Assembly: GCF_024199945.1 (NCBI RefSeq)
Contig: NZ_JANADP010000001.1
Span: forward strand, 7,874,001-7,938,000
DNA length: 64,000 nt
Direction of reading: 5' to 3'
From: Bradyrhizobium sp. CCGUVB4N
Lineage (GTDB): Bacteria; Pseudomonadota; Alphaproteobacteria; Rhizobiales; Xanthobacteraceae
In this document: piece after piece, positions 34,097-42,367 of the stretch
Layout: each line of letters starts with the position of its first letter
How positions within the stretch are numbered: position 1 is the stretch's first letter
The notes under the pieces: model-generated
The model's database searches: none
Seen by the model: only the letters and a program-made list of their open reading frames with translations
Told to the model about the DNA's origin: nothing
Program-made: the position numbers and the translations under genes

Positions 34097-34632
34097 TGAA
34101 ACTCAATCGTCGCACCGTGCTGGCAGGCCTGGCAACCGTCGCTGCGCTTTGGCCTTGGCTGACCTTCGCGCGATCCCGCGATCCTGTTGCATTTCGCCGG
34201 CTATGTCCGCCGGTTCATTTTTCTTGCAGGCCAGACCATTTTCTAGCCTATCGGCGCTGTGTCGCGGTTTCAGACTGGCATTATCAGGCCATCGACCCGG
34301 CACGCCGGGATTGGCGCGGCGTCCTACGCCACCTGCCGACCGGCTTCACTTATTATACCTTGCCGGACAACCGTCCCGACGACCCGCTCTTGAAACTGCA
34401 CATGGCCTACATGCTTTTCGCGGAAGGCGAGTCGATTTCCGACCGGTATGCGGAGCGCCTGAACATTGGCCGGGCGGCGGGTTGGGTGGCGTCGCTTGCG
34501 GAAAACTGCGCGGAAGGCCCGGTCTATATTCCAGCGCAGGGCATGATTTTTGAGAACGACGACGAACCCGATCGCCCCGCCCCACCCTTTATCGTGGCGG
34601 AAATCGATGATGGCTTCTTGTTACACGTCTAA
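34096..34632 (+). CDS. Exported protein of unknown function, Tat-like signal
   Basis: A 178-residue protein. MKLNRRTVLAGLATVAALWPWLTFARS looks like a signal sequence with an RR pair (Tat-like, though the consensus is incomplete), followed by a soluble part with several Tyr and Asp residues. It overlaps the previous gene by one base, so both are co-translated. Context is the mobilisation region; its role is unknown. Confidence 0.55.
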   Translation: MKLNRRTVLAGLATVAALWPWLTFARSRDPVAFRRLCPPVHFSCRPDHFLAYRRCVAVSDWHYQAIDPARRDWRGVLRHLPTGFTYYTLPDNRPDDPLLKLHMAYMLFAEGESISDRYAERLNIGRAAGWVASLAENCAEGPVYIPAQGMIFENDDEPDRPAPPFIVAEIDDGFLLHV

Positions 34633-34699
34633 GCAGCACGGCATAAACGGCGCGTCGTGAAGGCACAGTTCGAGGCATCGATGGCAAGACTGTGCCGCC

Positions 34700-35116
34700 T
34701 CACAACGATGCTGCATGTCCCACGATGATGACCAGGGCAACGATGAAGGCGATAATCGAGATCGCCATTGCTCCATAGTGAATCCAGAAGACGGTCATGG
34801 ACGGCTCTCGCACAGGGCCACCCAAAACAGTGTCTTTCGCGACCATCTGTGAAAACGCCAGGGTGATATAGTTCACGATCGCGGCGACAAGTCCAATTCC
34901 GAACAGAACAATCGGAAGACCCACGCCGCGGTACTGTGGCGTTGAGCCATAGTCTTTAAGGACGGTGAGGCACCCGACCAATCCTGCTCCATGGCCAACG
35001 AACAGGTAGTGGACGCGCTTGTAGAGTTGGTCATAGTGTTCATTCATCGACTTCAGAACGCTCAGGCGTTTGTCTTCCACTATTGCCTCCCGGTGTTCGT
35101 CTGGCTTATTGCCCAT
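34700..35116 (-). CDS. Membrane protein with three or four helices
   Basis: A 138-residue protein: a charged N-terminal helix (about 1-30), then hydrophobic segments at about 40-55, 68-90 and 112-135. The ATG lies inside the end of the coupling-protein gene (ATGGGCAATAA, 11-base overlap), so translation is coupled to it. A small inner-membrane partner of the coupling protein is a fair guess, but no family is recognised. Confidence 0.65.
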   Translation of the reverse strand: MGNKPDEHREAIVEDKRLSVLKSMNEHYDQLYKRVHYLFVGHGAGLVGCLTVLKDYGSTPQYRGVGLPIVLFGIGLVAAIVNYITLAFSQMVAKDTVLGGPVREPSMTVFWIHYGAMAISIIAFIVALVIIVGHAASL

Positions 35117-36503
35117 CGTAATAGGGATTTTTCGCTGCCCGTTCGGCGCAGGTCTCGATCTTCCAGTAAGGCGGGGCGAAGAAGCGGACGCCATTCGCCA
35201 TCCCCGCAAGCCAGAAAAGGCCGGTGCCTTCGGTGAAGCCCATCAGTTCGTGCGGCAGGTAGAGCGCGCGGCCGACCTGGTTCCAGCTCGTGCCCTCGCT
35301 GCGCTGCCCCGTGGTATGCGCGATATTCTCGCTGGTGTTGGAGGCGATAAGGGTGGTTTGCCCGGCACGGCGCGACATCCAATCGGCCGTGGTGAGATCG
35401 TTCGGCGCGAACCCTTGCACGACCCCGGCATTGGCGAGGAAGGATTCCCAGCGTTCGTTGTAGAGTGCCTTGAGCTGCGCCAGGTCCTGGCAGATGCCGG
35501 CGATCTGCACCTTATAGCCGCGCACCAGGCCGAAGGCATCTTCAAGCGGCCCGAGCGAGCCAAGGGCGGGCATCTCATCGATGAGCAGGAGGGTTCGCAG
35601 TCCCCCCGGTTGGTAAAGCGAGCGCAATGCCGAAACGACAATAAGCCGCAACCAGGTACTATGCGTGCGCATGCGTTCAGCAGGCAGGATGACGTAGACC
35701 GTCGTCGGCTTCTCCTTCAGTTTCCGGAAATCCACCCCCGGCTTCTTCTTAAGATCGTCGCGCATCGGTTTTGACAGCAGCCAACGTGTCTGCGTATCGC
35801 CGGTCGAGCGGATGCCGGCCAACTCGTTGGTGTCGCGCCCGGCGAAGCGCGACGCGAGGCTGGCGATTTCATAGCCGCCGTTGATGGCCATCTGCGTCGC
35901 CGTGTAACGCAGGCCGCCGACCAGGCGCTCGTGCGGCTTCCCGTCTTCGCCAATGTAAGTTTCCCATCGATCGGGTTCGGTCAGCAGCTCGCGGACATTC
36001 TCAAGATTGGCGGCGGCGCGGTTGCGTAGCTTCTCCCACATGATCAGCCCGACGATGAGGCTTTGCGCCGACTCGGACCAATGCGGGTCCTTGCTCTCGA
36101 CCCTGATCAGCGCTTCGCCGAGCGCCGCCGCGTCGTCGTAAAAGGTCGGCGAAGCCGGATTAAGCGCTGCCAAAGGATTGAACCCGGCCGAACCCAGCCC
36201 CAGCACATTGAAGGGGTTGAGGATGACGACGTCGCTAACCGTCCGGCGATAAGCGGCGGTCACGGCGGCCAGCTCACCCTTCGGATCGATGACGATGATC
36301 GACCGGTCCTTGATGGTCAGCAGGTTGGGGATCAGGAAGCGCGTGCCCTTGCCCGTCCCGTTCGGCCCGAACAGCAGCATGTGCCGCTCGCCCTGGTAAG
36401 GGATTTTGGTGCCGACGCGCTGGCTTGCGTCGTCATAGTGCCGGCCAAGGGTAATGCCCTCGCCATCGGTGGCCGGCGCTTCAATCCGGGAAGGTGCGGT
36501 CAT
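35106..36503 (-). CDS. traG: TraG/VirD4-type coupling protein, ATPase part
   Basis: About 465 residues of a type IV coupling protein, the hexameric ATPase that brings the relaxase-DNA complex to a secretion channel. Walker A is GPNGTGKG (46-53) and Walker B is LLLIDEMPALG (about 300). The membrane anchor and its following strand are in another frame just upstream: NVHGTARPASEAEAQAV ends in FPD-stop while this frame continues with IEAPATDGEGITLGRHYDD. The internal ATG used here has no ribosome site, so a frameshift in the gene (or programmed slippage) is more likely than two genes. The rest of the ATPase domain is intact. Confidence 0.82.
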   Translation of the reverse strand: MTAPSRIEAPATDGEGITLGRHYDDASQRVGTKIPYQGERHMLLFGPNGTGKGTRFLIPNLLTIKDRSIIVIDPKGELAAVTAAYRRTVSDVVILNPFNVLGLGSAGFNPLAALNPASPTFYDDAAALGEALIRVESKDPHWSESAQSLIVGLIMWEKLRNRAAANLENVRELLTEPDRWETYIGEDGKPHERLVGGLRYTATQMAINGGYEIASLASRFAGRDTNELAGIRSTGDTQTRWLLSKPMRDDLKKKPGVDFRKLKEKPTTVYVILPAERMRTHSTWLRLIVVSALRSLYQPGGLRTLLLIDEMPALGSLGPLEDAFGLVRGYKVQIAGICQDLAQLKALYNERWESFLANAGVVQGFAPNDLTTADWMSRRAGQTTLIASNTSENIAHTTGQRSEGTSWNQVGRALYLPHELMGFTEGTGLFWLAGMANGVRFFAPPYWKIETCAERAAKNPYYDGQ

Positions 36504-36801
36504 GCAGCGAGGCCAGCTTGGTATCACCGCGTGCGACCGCCTGCGCCTCGGCTTCCGAAGCGGGGCGCGCCGTGCCGTGGACGTTGGCGTTGCGCGGCGC
36601 CGAGGCACCCTGGATGCCGAGGCCGACCGCAAGGAAGGCCAGCCCAGCGACGAGCCATTCGCCTAATTCCCAGGCACTGCGGAACCATCCCAAATGGAGT
36701 GCGGCGTAGACGCCACCGGCCGCAAGCGCCGCCAGGACCGAAGCGAGGAAGAAGCCCATCGCGTCGATCCGGCCCGCCCTTCGACTTGGATTAAACGGCA
36801 T
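36481..36801 (-). CDS. TraG/VirD4-type coupling protein, N-terminal membrane part (frameshifted)
   Basis: About 106 residues with two transmembrane helices (MGFFLASVLAALAAGGVYAA, then WLVAGLAFLAVGLGIQGA) followed by the conserved post-membrane segment NVHGTARPASEAEAQA of coupling proteins. The frame ends 23 bases after the ATPase frame could start. The start is uncertain; an ATG 14 codons further in is also possible. It belongs to the same ancestral gene as the downstream ATPase part. Confidence 0.7.
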   Translation of the reverse strand: MPFNPSRRAGRIDAMGFFLASVLAALAAGGVYAALHLGWFRSAWELGEWLVAGLAFLAVGLGIQGASAPRNANVHGTARPASEAEAQAVARGDTKLASLHDRTFPD

Positions 36802-36961
36802 GGCCGCACGGCTCCGGGAGTACCTGATGTGCCGTATTCTCCGGCACGGCGGAGTGCATTTCAAGAAGATTTCAACCACCGCCGATTGAGCAGGGACTCA
36901 AGGTCGCTTACGGTTGCCTATCAGGCCGACTAAACGATCGGCTGCTGGAATGGGGGCTACT

Positions 36962-38260
36962 ATGACTTCTCCAGAGGGGGATCAGCCTGCCGGGACTCCA
37001 TTGGATGCCGAGCGCGACGCGCTGCGCAAGGCCGGCTACACCGAGACCGAAGTCAGCCAGATCCTCGTTTCTCGCGCCCTAGCGGGTTCACAGCAACCAA
37101 CGTCCGCGCCCGGTTCGGGCGTGCTGTCAGGGACTCTCAGTTCGCTCGTCGCCGTCGCTTCACACGCGCGCTTCCTGATCCCCACCTTTCGGAAAGATAT
37201 AACGACCATCTTCGACGGTGCAGCGCCAGCTTCGTCCCGGGCGGGAGCGACGGCGTCGCTTGCCGTCAAGGCGGTGGTCGTGGCCGTGCTCGGCTATGCC
37301 GGTTGGCAGGAATGGAATCAGCACATCATCAGCGCGACCGCCATCGCCGATGCCGAAGTCCGCAAGCGGCACGCCGAAGAATGCAGCGCCCGCATGAAAG
37401 CTATGATTGACACCGTGCCGATGAACAAGCTTCTCGACGCAAGCGACCTCCTTGAGCGGGACTGCGATCCAACCTATGCCGCCCGCGCCAAGGCGTGCGA
37501 TGAGCGGTTTCAGTCATTGCTCGGTGAGGTCGATCAAATGAAATCCGGTGATCCTGAGGGGCAGAAGGCTGTCCTGGCCAAAGTGCAACAGCATAAGAAC
37601 GAATGCACCGTCACCGAAGCGCAGCGCCAGCAGGCGGCTGCAAAAATGGCGAAATTCCAGGCACGGGCAACCGAGGAAAAGGCAAGCACCGCCCTTGAAG
37701 TTGCAAACCTGACGAAGATGCTTGAGCAGATGGGAATTGAGCACAAGGCGCGACACTTCGACGAGGCCTACAAACTAGCCAAAAGCTACGAAACGGGGGC
37801 TGAAGCCCTTGAGACCAAAAAATCCGGCAAGCCCGGCCCTCTTACGTCCGGCGCCCTCAACTCCGTCGCTTGGCGTGCGCTTTTTGTCCACGAATATGCG
37901 GAGGCGCTCGCTGCGGCCGAACGCGCGCTCCAGCTCGATGCCAAGAGCCTTGTGGCGGAAACCAACCGCGCACATGCGCTCATGTTGCTGGGCCGCACCG
38001 ACGAGGCCAAGGCCATCTACCTCGCCCACATGGGACAGAGCCTGAACGGCAAAAGCTGGGAGCAGGTCATTCGCGACGATTTTGATGAACTCTGGCATGG
38101 CGGCGTCACTGATCCGCTGATGGTCGAGGTCGAGAAGACATTCCGCGACGCCGCCGATCCCAAGCCGCCAGCGCCAACGACGCAAGCCTCGCCATCGCCT
38201 GCACCACCGGCCCCACCACCAACCTCCATCACTCGATGCGGACGTCCGCTCTGCGCCTGA
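36962..38260 (+). CDS. Membrane-anchored protein with tetratricopeptide-like repeats
   Basis: A 432-residue protein: a soluble N-terminus (about 1-75), one hydrophobic segment near 85-115 (AVKAVVVAVLGYAGW), cysteine-containing helices (EECSARMK, ERDCDPTY, KACDERF, NECTVTEA), a coiled coil, and TPR-like helices near 290-370 (ALNSVAWRALFVHEYAEALA, then AAERALQLDAKSLVAETNRA). The tail is proline-rich. GGGGG six bases before the ATG supports this start. It could be a periplasmic scaffold; function unknown. Confidence 0.65.
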   Translation: MTSPEGDQPAGTPLDAERDALRKAGYTETEVSQILVSRALAGSQQPTSAPGSGVLSGTLSSLVAVASHARFLIPTFRKDITTIFDGAAPASSRAGATASLAVKAVVVAVLGYAGWQEWNQHIISATAIADAEVRKRHAEECSARMKAMIDTVPMNKLLDASDLLERDCDPTYAARAKACDERFQSLLGEVDQMKSGDPEGQKAVLAKVQQHKNECTVTEAQRQQAAAKMAKFQARATEEKASTALEVANLTKMLEQMGIEHKARHFDEAYKLAKSYETGAEALETKKSGKPGPLTSGALNSVAWRALFVHEYAEALAAAERALQLDAKSLVAETNRAHALMLLGRTDEAKAIYLAHMGQSLNGKSWEQVIRDDFDELWHGGVTDPLMVEVEKTFRDAADPKPPAPTTQASPSPAPPAPPPTSITRCGRPLCA

Positions 38261-38319
38261 CAGCGAGCAGGAACGTGGGGTCCAGAATACTCGTGACTGG
38301 TAGGAAGCGAGAGCTAACC

Positions 38320-38913
38320 TTACGTGATTCCATGCGCGGTCAGCTTCTTTTCAAACCATAACGCTGTCCCGCGCGAACAATCAGCAAAATCCATCTCTTC
38401 TCGACCGATGACCTTCGCACCATTTTTGACATGGATCGCCGTTGATCGTTCGTTCCCTTCGCGAATAAAGAAGATGGCTCGGTCGAACAACCCGCGCGCC
38501 TCACTCCATTGCTGCCGCATCTGATACAGTCTTTCGGCGACATGGCGATTTCGATGTTGAGGTCGCAAATAGACAGAACCCCACAAAACCGTTCTTTCGT
38601 GCTTATCAGATTTTGTTGCCGCCATGACGCCAACGACTTGATCGCTCAGAAACGCGCCGAACAACGCCTTCTCTGTCGTTTGACGGCAACGCTCGATCCA
38701 AGAGGCATCGGGTTGCGCAGATTCTTTTTCGTAAGAGGCGCCGAAATATTTGGCGTCGGGTCCGCTCAATGCTTCGAGACGAATGGCTCGGAATGCCTGA
38801 AAATCTTCCGGATTGAGCGGACGAAAATCAATAATTTCCGTTGTCGGTTTCGCAGAAGCGATAGCGTACGAATTAGTAAAAAATTCCGAAGAAGGTTTTG
38901 TAGTTATGCTCAT
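38320..38913 (-). CDS. GNAT-family N-acetyltransferase
   Basis: A 197-residue acetyltransferase. The GNAT core shows strand beta4 (ALFGAFLSDQVVGVMAAT), the acetyl-CoA loop near VYLRPQHRNRHVAERLYQ (a weak R-x-x-R/G-x-A version), and the C-terminal strands with NERSTAIHVKNGAKVIGREE. Its ATG overlaps the stop of the XRE gene (ATGA), so it is co-expressed with that regulator. Substrate unknown. The gene is AT-richer than the mobilisation genes. Confidence 0.82.
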   Translation of the reverse strand: MSITTKPSSEFFTNSYAIASAKPTTEIIDFRPLNPEDFQAFRAIRLEALSGPDAKYFGASYEKESAQPDASWIERCRQTTEKALFGAFLSDQVVGVMAATKSDKHERTVLWGSVYLRPQHRNRHVAERLYQMRQQWSEARGLFDRAIFFIREGNERSTAIHVKNGAKVIGREEMDFADCSRGTALWFEKKLTAHGIT

Positions 38914-39560
38914 TCCAATGTGACGGGCGGTAGCTCAGCGTTCTCCCATGTTAGGTTGAATGAATGTTTGTAGGCCTCAGCAAACGGCCCTGATTTGTGC
39001 AAGACGACATACGGTGCAGGATCGCTATCAAAGGATATGAGGGCCAGGCAGTTGCCAAAGGCATAGAATGAGGTGGGCGTCTGGCTGCCCATTGGAATTT
39101 TTCGGAAGGTTGCAAAGGACGACTTGAATTCGCTTTCGGAAGTTAAGATGCGAACAGTAATTCTTCCGGCATCGACGAGCTCCTTCATTCTGCGACGGTG
39201 CAAATCGGGATCATTCCGAAATTTCGAGAACATCCCTTCATTGACCGCGGTCAAGCAAACTTCGCCACCGTGTAATTTCAAATGCTCATAGAGAAAATCG
39301 TAAAAGGCGCTGAAGCGTTCTCGTCCTTCGAAGATCTCGACACCAACAGGTTTTCGCCGGACACCTTCGTTTTCGGTGAATTCGACACCTTCGACGTCGA
39401 AGGCCCTAACGATTCTCTCCAATGAACCTTCGCGCGCTTGGGTGTGGCCGCGCTCGACATTCGTGATCGTGTCGGTCGACAATTTCGCTTTCTTGGCAAG
39501 CTGTTCGAATGTCCAACCAGCCAGCGCACGCGCAGCCTTGATTTGCCTAGGTGTAATCAT
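38910..39560 (-). CDS. XRE-family regulator with C-terminal sensor-like domain (A)
   Basis: A 216-residue protein: XRE HTH at about 1-65 (ITPRQIKAARALAGWTFEQL), the linker motif GVEFTENEGVRRK, then a ~140-residue C-terminal domain (GRERFSAFYDFLYEHLKLHG ... GPFAEAYKHSFNLTWENAE). The same linker and C-terminal layout occurs in the XRE protein at 40213-40890, so they are paralogues. It is divergent from two small genes across an AT-rich control region and co-translated with the GNAT gene. Confidence 0.82.
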   Translation of the reverse strand: MITPRQIKAARALAGWTFEQLAKKAKLSTDTITNVERGHTQAREGSLERIVRAFDVEGVEFTENEGVRRKPVGVEIFEGRERFSAFYDFLYEHLKLHGGEVCLTAVNEGMFSKFRNDPDLHRRRMKELVDAGRITVRILTSESEFKSSFATFRKIPMGSQTPTSFYAFGNCLALISFDSDPAPYVVLHKSGPFAEAYKHSFNLTWENAELPPVTLE

Positions 39561-39821
39561 CTCTCCCCAGTGTCTGAAATTCTGAGTTTTTCAGACTTAA
39601 ATACATGAAAAGCACAAACGCGAAGTATTATCAATTGATCTATACATACCTAAAAACCGCAATAACCTTTTCTAATCTGGCAACACGCCACCATTCAAGA
39701 CAATTAATTACTTTCAATTCAGATTATTATTCTGACTAAACCAGATTTTATTTGAAATCAGACCATACACTCATGTATGGTCCTGGCCATTCGACACCGT
39801 TCTATTTTTCGGAGCATTACT
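39561..39821. promoter_or_regulatory. AT-rich divergent control region between regulator operons
   Basis: About 260 bp, visibly AT-rich, between the leftward XRE gene and the rightward small genes. It holds several CTGA/TCAG inverted pairs (CTGAGTTTTTCAG, TCAGATTATTATTCTGA) and a longer inverted repeat, making it the obvious site for binding by one or both XRE proteins. Confidence 0.55.
39761..39782. promoter_or_regulatory. Inverted repeat, candidate operator
   Basis: Nine-base arms GACCATACA and TGTATGGTC around CTCA, 40 bp before the start codon of the small gene. No T run follows, so an operator or leader hairpin fits better than a terminator. Confidence 0.5.
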
Positions 39822-40001
39822 ATGTTGGATTTCAATAGCTATGTTTCTCGCCACGGCGAATTCGGGGTTCAGGCCCTCATCGAGCAGATCGAGCAGATGG
39901 CGGGCATCCGGGTCAACATTGACGCTCCGCTCCCACTGGAAGTCCGCTGGAAGATCGTGATGCAGCGTCCCATGCCGCAGCAGCAAGCCATGGCGGCGTG
40001 A
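39822..40001 (+). CDS. Small protein, paralogue of its neighbour
   Basis: A 59-residue protein (MLDFNSYVSRHGEFGVQALI, then EQIEQMAGIRVNID). A CGGAGC site precedes the ATG. It aligns with the next gene's product (Y-x-x-L/Y-V-x-x-x-G-x-x-G, then IERM and IEQM), which suggests duplication. Function unknown; possibly a small partner of the XRE protein encoded after it. Confidence 0.6.
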   Translation: MLDFNSYVSRHGEFGVQALIEQIEQMAGIRVNIDAPLPLEVRWKIVMQRPMPQQQAMAA

Positions 40002-40008
40002 GCGGTTC

Positions 40009-40197
40009 ATGAACAACGACAAGCTTACCTACCGCGATCTCGTTGCCAGCTACGGCGAGGACGGCGCCCGTTATATTCTCCGATCCATCGAACGCATGGC
40101 CGAGATCGGGCAACGCGAAGTGCCGGTTGACGGCCAGCTGCGGCTGCAAGCTGTGCTCGATCTTTTGAATGACGCACAGCCTCAGACGAAACACTGA
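40009..40197 (+). CDS. Small protein, paralogue of its upstream neighbour
   Basis: A 62-residue helical protein (LTYRDLVASYGEDGARYILR, then SIERMAEIG) starting seven bases after the previous stop and 15 bases before the XRE gene. The three genes form one transcript. The similarity to the preceding product covers most of its length; no family name is known to me. Confidence 0.6.
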   Translation: MNNDKLTYRDLVASYGEDGARYILRSIERMAEIGQREVPVDGQLRLQAVLDLLNDAQPQTKH

Positions 40198-40212
40198 TTT
40201 GTAGATGATAAA

Positions 40213-40890
40213 ATGACATCCTTGTCCCCATCGCAAGTGAAGGCCGCCCGCGCGCTGCTCGACTGGTCGCAGCAGCAGGCGGCGGAGGACGCCGACGTGT
40301 CGCTCACGGCGCTGCGCAGCATCGAGATGGGATTTGCCGCCCGCGAAAGCACGATGGTCGCCATCCGCACGGCGTTTGAGAACGCCGGCCTTGAATTTCT
40401 TGAAGGCGACGGCGTTCGCCGCCGCAACGATATGATCAAGATTTACCAGGGACACGACAGTTGCGACCGCTTCTTCGCGGAACTCCAGACGAAGTGCTCC
40501 GAAGTCATCGCCTGCATCTCCTCGCGCAACGTCCTGGCGCAGCCCTGCGGCAAGCCCTTGCAAACCAATCTTGAGCGGCTGGAGCAACTGCGCGACACTA
40601 CCTCGGTCAAGTGCCTCTTGCCGGAGTCGGCTCCCCCGTCGCTCTTCATGTCGTCGCTCGACATGCGCGCCATGCCTGATGCCCATTTCGGGGCGGTCTC
40701 CTACATTGTTTTTGGCGACAAATACGCCGAGATCGTAGCCGACAGCGCCAGGGGCTTTGTTATCGTCGTCTTTTCGATTGCCCCTCTTGCACGCAGCTAC
40801 CGCCAGCAATTCCTGGCGCATTGGAACGCTGCGAAAGCCTTACAGCGCCGCGCAGCCTCGTATGACGCCGGCATCGCCGCTGCTGTCTAG
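40213..40890 (+). CDS. XRE-family regulator with C-terminal sensor-like domain (B)
   Basis: A 225-residue paralogue of the leftward XRE protein: HTH at about 1-65 (LSPSQVKAARALLDWSQQQA), the linker LEFLEGDGVRRRNDMIKIYQ, then a C-terminal domain with GHDSCDRFFAEL and PLARSYRQQFLAHWNAAK. The C-terminal fold is not one I can name; the shared (F/Y)xx-L...R(I/S)Y pattern suggests a ligand or protein-binding unit. The two regulators are encoded on opposite sides of the same control region. Confidence 0.8.
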   Translation: MTSLSPSQVKAARALLDWSQQQAAEDADVSLTALRSIEMGFAARESTMVAIRTAFENAGLEFLEGDGVRRRNDMIKIYQGHDSCDRFFAELQTKCSEVIACISSRNVLAQPCGKPLQTNLERLEQLRDTTSVKCLLPESAPPSLFMSSLDMRAMPDAHFGAVSYIVFGDKYAEIVADSARGFVIVVFSIAPLARSYRQQFLAHWNAAKALQRRAASYDAGIAAAV

Positions 40891-41023
40891 GCCTCCCCGT
40901 ACGCCATCTGCAATTCCGCCTGTCACCGCCCCTTGCACGATTTCCCTTGCTTGCCTGCGCCCCAACGCTTCCGAAGCGACAGGATCGTCGGCTAAGGCGA
41001 CGAAAATCGGGTTGCAGCGTTTT

Positions 41024-41052
41024 TCGTCGGAATGAACGGGTCATTCCGACGA
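41024..41052. promoter_or_regulatory. Inverted repeat, candidate operator
   Basis: Twelve-base arms TCGTCGGAATGA and TCATTCCGACGA around ACGGG in the 225-bp gap before a four-gene operon. No T run follows in either direction. Confidence 0.5.
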
Positions 41053-41129
41053 TTATCGGCGGATACTCTTGTTGGATTTGATGCCCCCGATGGCGACACT
41101 CGCATCGCAATTAATCGATGGGGCTACGC

Positions 41130-41549
41130 ATGACACGGACGGATCAAGACATACTATTTACTGCACTGGCATTCGTCGCCGTGCTGACGAACGGACAGGC
41201 TATCAAGCCACATGAAGCGCCGGAAAAGACGCGTGAACTGGCACGTCAGATCAACGATTTCTGCGCTCTCCATGTCGGTTCGCCAACCCCGGATGTATTG
41301 GCTGACGAAGCCGACGCCGTCATCGTCGATCAACTTATCGAACGGCATGTTCAGGAGCTTCGCGCCAACGAAGCCACAATTCTTCCTGAAAATAGAAATA
41401 CCCTGATCCGGCTCCATGACCGGCTGCAAATACGGAATGTAAGACGCATCAACCGCGTTCTTTATACGGAGCTAAGCGACGACAAGCTGGCCGATTTCGT
41501 ATTGAGCTACCTCGACGAAGAAATCGAAGCAGCGGAGGCCACAGCATGA
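41130..41549 (+). CDS. Hypothetical protein, first gene of a coupled operon
   Basis: A 139-residue helical protein (TRTDQDILFTALAFVAVLTN at the start; LADFVLSYLDEEIEAAE at the end). The ATG with GGGG seven bases upstream was chosen over one four codons earlier. Its stop overlaps the start of the next gene. No family recognised. Confidence 0.55.
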   Translation: MTRTDQDILFTALAFVAVLTNGQAIKPHEAPEKTRELARQINDFCALHVGSPTPDVLADEADAVIVDQLIERHVQELRANEATILPENRNTLIRLHDRLQIRNVRRINRVLYTELSDDKLADFVLSYLDEEIEAAEATA

Positions 41550-41773
41550 TGGCCGCTCTCCGCGTCGTCGATCTGGTCTCGGACGACCAAGACAAACGAT
41601 ATGAACCCGCCGGCCGCATGGCTGCCGCCATCATCAAGGTCACCCAGGAACAGGGCGCGTGCCTGCCGCAAGACCTCAACCAACGCGGCTTTACGCCGGA
41701 CGAGGTGGTGAAGCATTGGCATCTCGCCAATTCGCTCGCCGCCGTCGAACTCAAACTGAGCAGGCAGCCATGA
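41546..41773 (+). CDS. Small protein in the coupled operon
   Basis: A 75-residue protein (MMAALRVVDLVSDDQDKRYE, then AGRMAAAIIKVTQEQG) with an amphipathic helix and a motif FTPDEVVKHWHLAN suggestive of a short DNA- or protein-binding helix pair. Both ends overlap neighbours by four bases (ATGA), a sign of tight translational coupling. Confidence 0.55.
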   Translation: MMAALRVVDLVSDDQDKRYEPAGRMAAAIIKVTQEQGACLPQDLNQRGFTPDEVVKHWHLANSLAAVELKLSRQP

Positions 41774-41922
41774 CCGACAAGGCACCCACAAACGAGGACA
41801 ACCGCGACCTCCTGCTGGAAGCGCTCGCGGCACTAGAGGCCATCGCTGAGGAAGGCCTGACTTTTGCAACCGAACAGGCCGTCGAGCACGTCATCGCGCG
41901 GATTAAGGCGCGGGTTTCATGA
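41770..41922 (+). CDS. Very small acidic protein in the coupled operon
   Basis: A 50-residue protein (MTDKAPTNEDNRDLLLEALA, then AIAEEGLTFATEQAVEHVIA). The ATGA overlaps at both ends decide the start. The helical acidic character is like small element-encoded partners of regulators; function unknown. Confidence 0.5.
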   Translation: MTDKAPTNEDNRDLLLEALAALEAIAEEGLTFATEQAVEHVIARIKARVS

Positions 41923-42188
41923 CTCACGTCAAACTCATACTAAAGCGACCGACGAAGAAGCTCGCTCCGCGTGAAAGCGATATCCTGACGTTGCTTGCCT
42001 ACGGAAACACGCGCGACGCAATCTCGAACATTCTGTCTCTCTCCGAAGAGACCGTAAAAGACTACATCGCGCGCGCTTGTCGCAAGCTTGGCGCGGTCAA
42101 CAAGACCAACGCAATAGCCATTGCCATAGCGTTCGGATTGATCACTCCTCGCAAGGAGCGATATCGACCAACAAACTCAAACAAATAG
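41919..42188 (+). CDS. LuxR-type (GerE) HTH protein without a sensor domain
   Basis: An 89-residue single-domain HTH: LAPRESDILTLLAYGNTRDA, then ISNILSLSEETVKDYIARAC, then KLGAVNKTNAIAIAIAFGLI is the GerE pattern. No receiver or autoinducer domain is attached, so it would act constitutively or with partners. It is the last gene of the four-gene overlapping chain. Confidence 0.8.
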   Translation: MTHVKLILKRPTKKLAPRESDILTLLAYGNTRDAISNILSLSEETVKDYIARACRKLGAVNKTNAIAIAIAFGLITPRKERYRPTNSNK

Positions 42189-42367
42189 TCGTTCGGCTTG
42201 CCCCCCAAATGGGGGAATATACACCCTCTGGTTGTCATGGTATAAATCGACACGATTGCAGTTCGAAGAACGAATCAAAGCAAGCGCGCCAGCGCTGACG
42301 TGAATTGCAAGCAGGCCGTGCCTTCGTCTCCCTCCAGGCCGTGCATTCCAAATATCCCCCATCAAAC

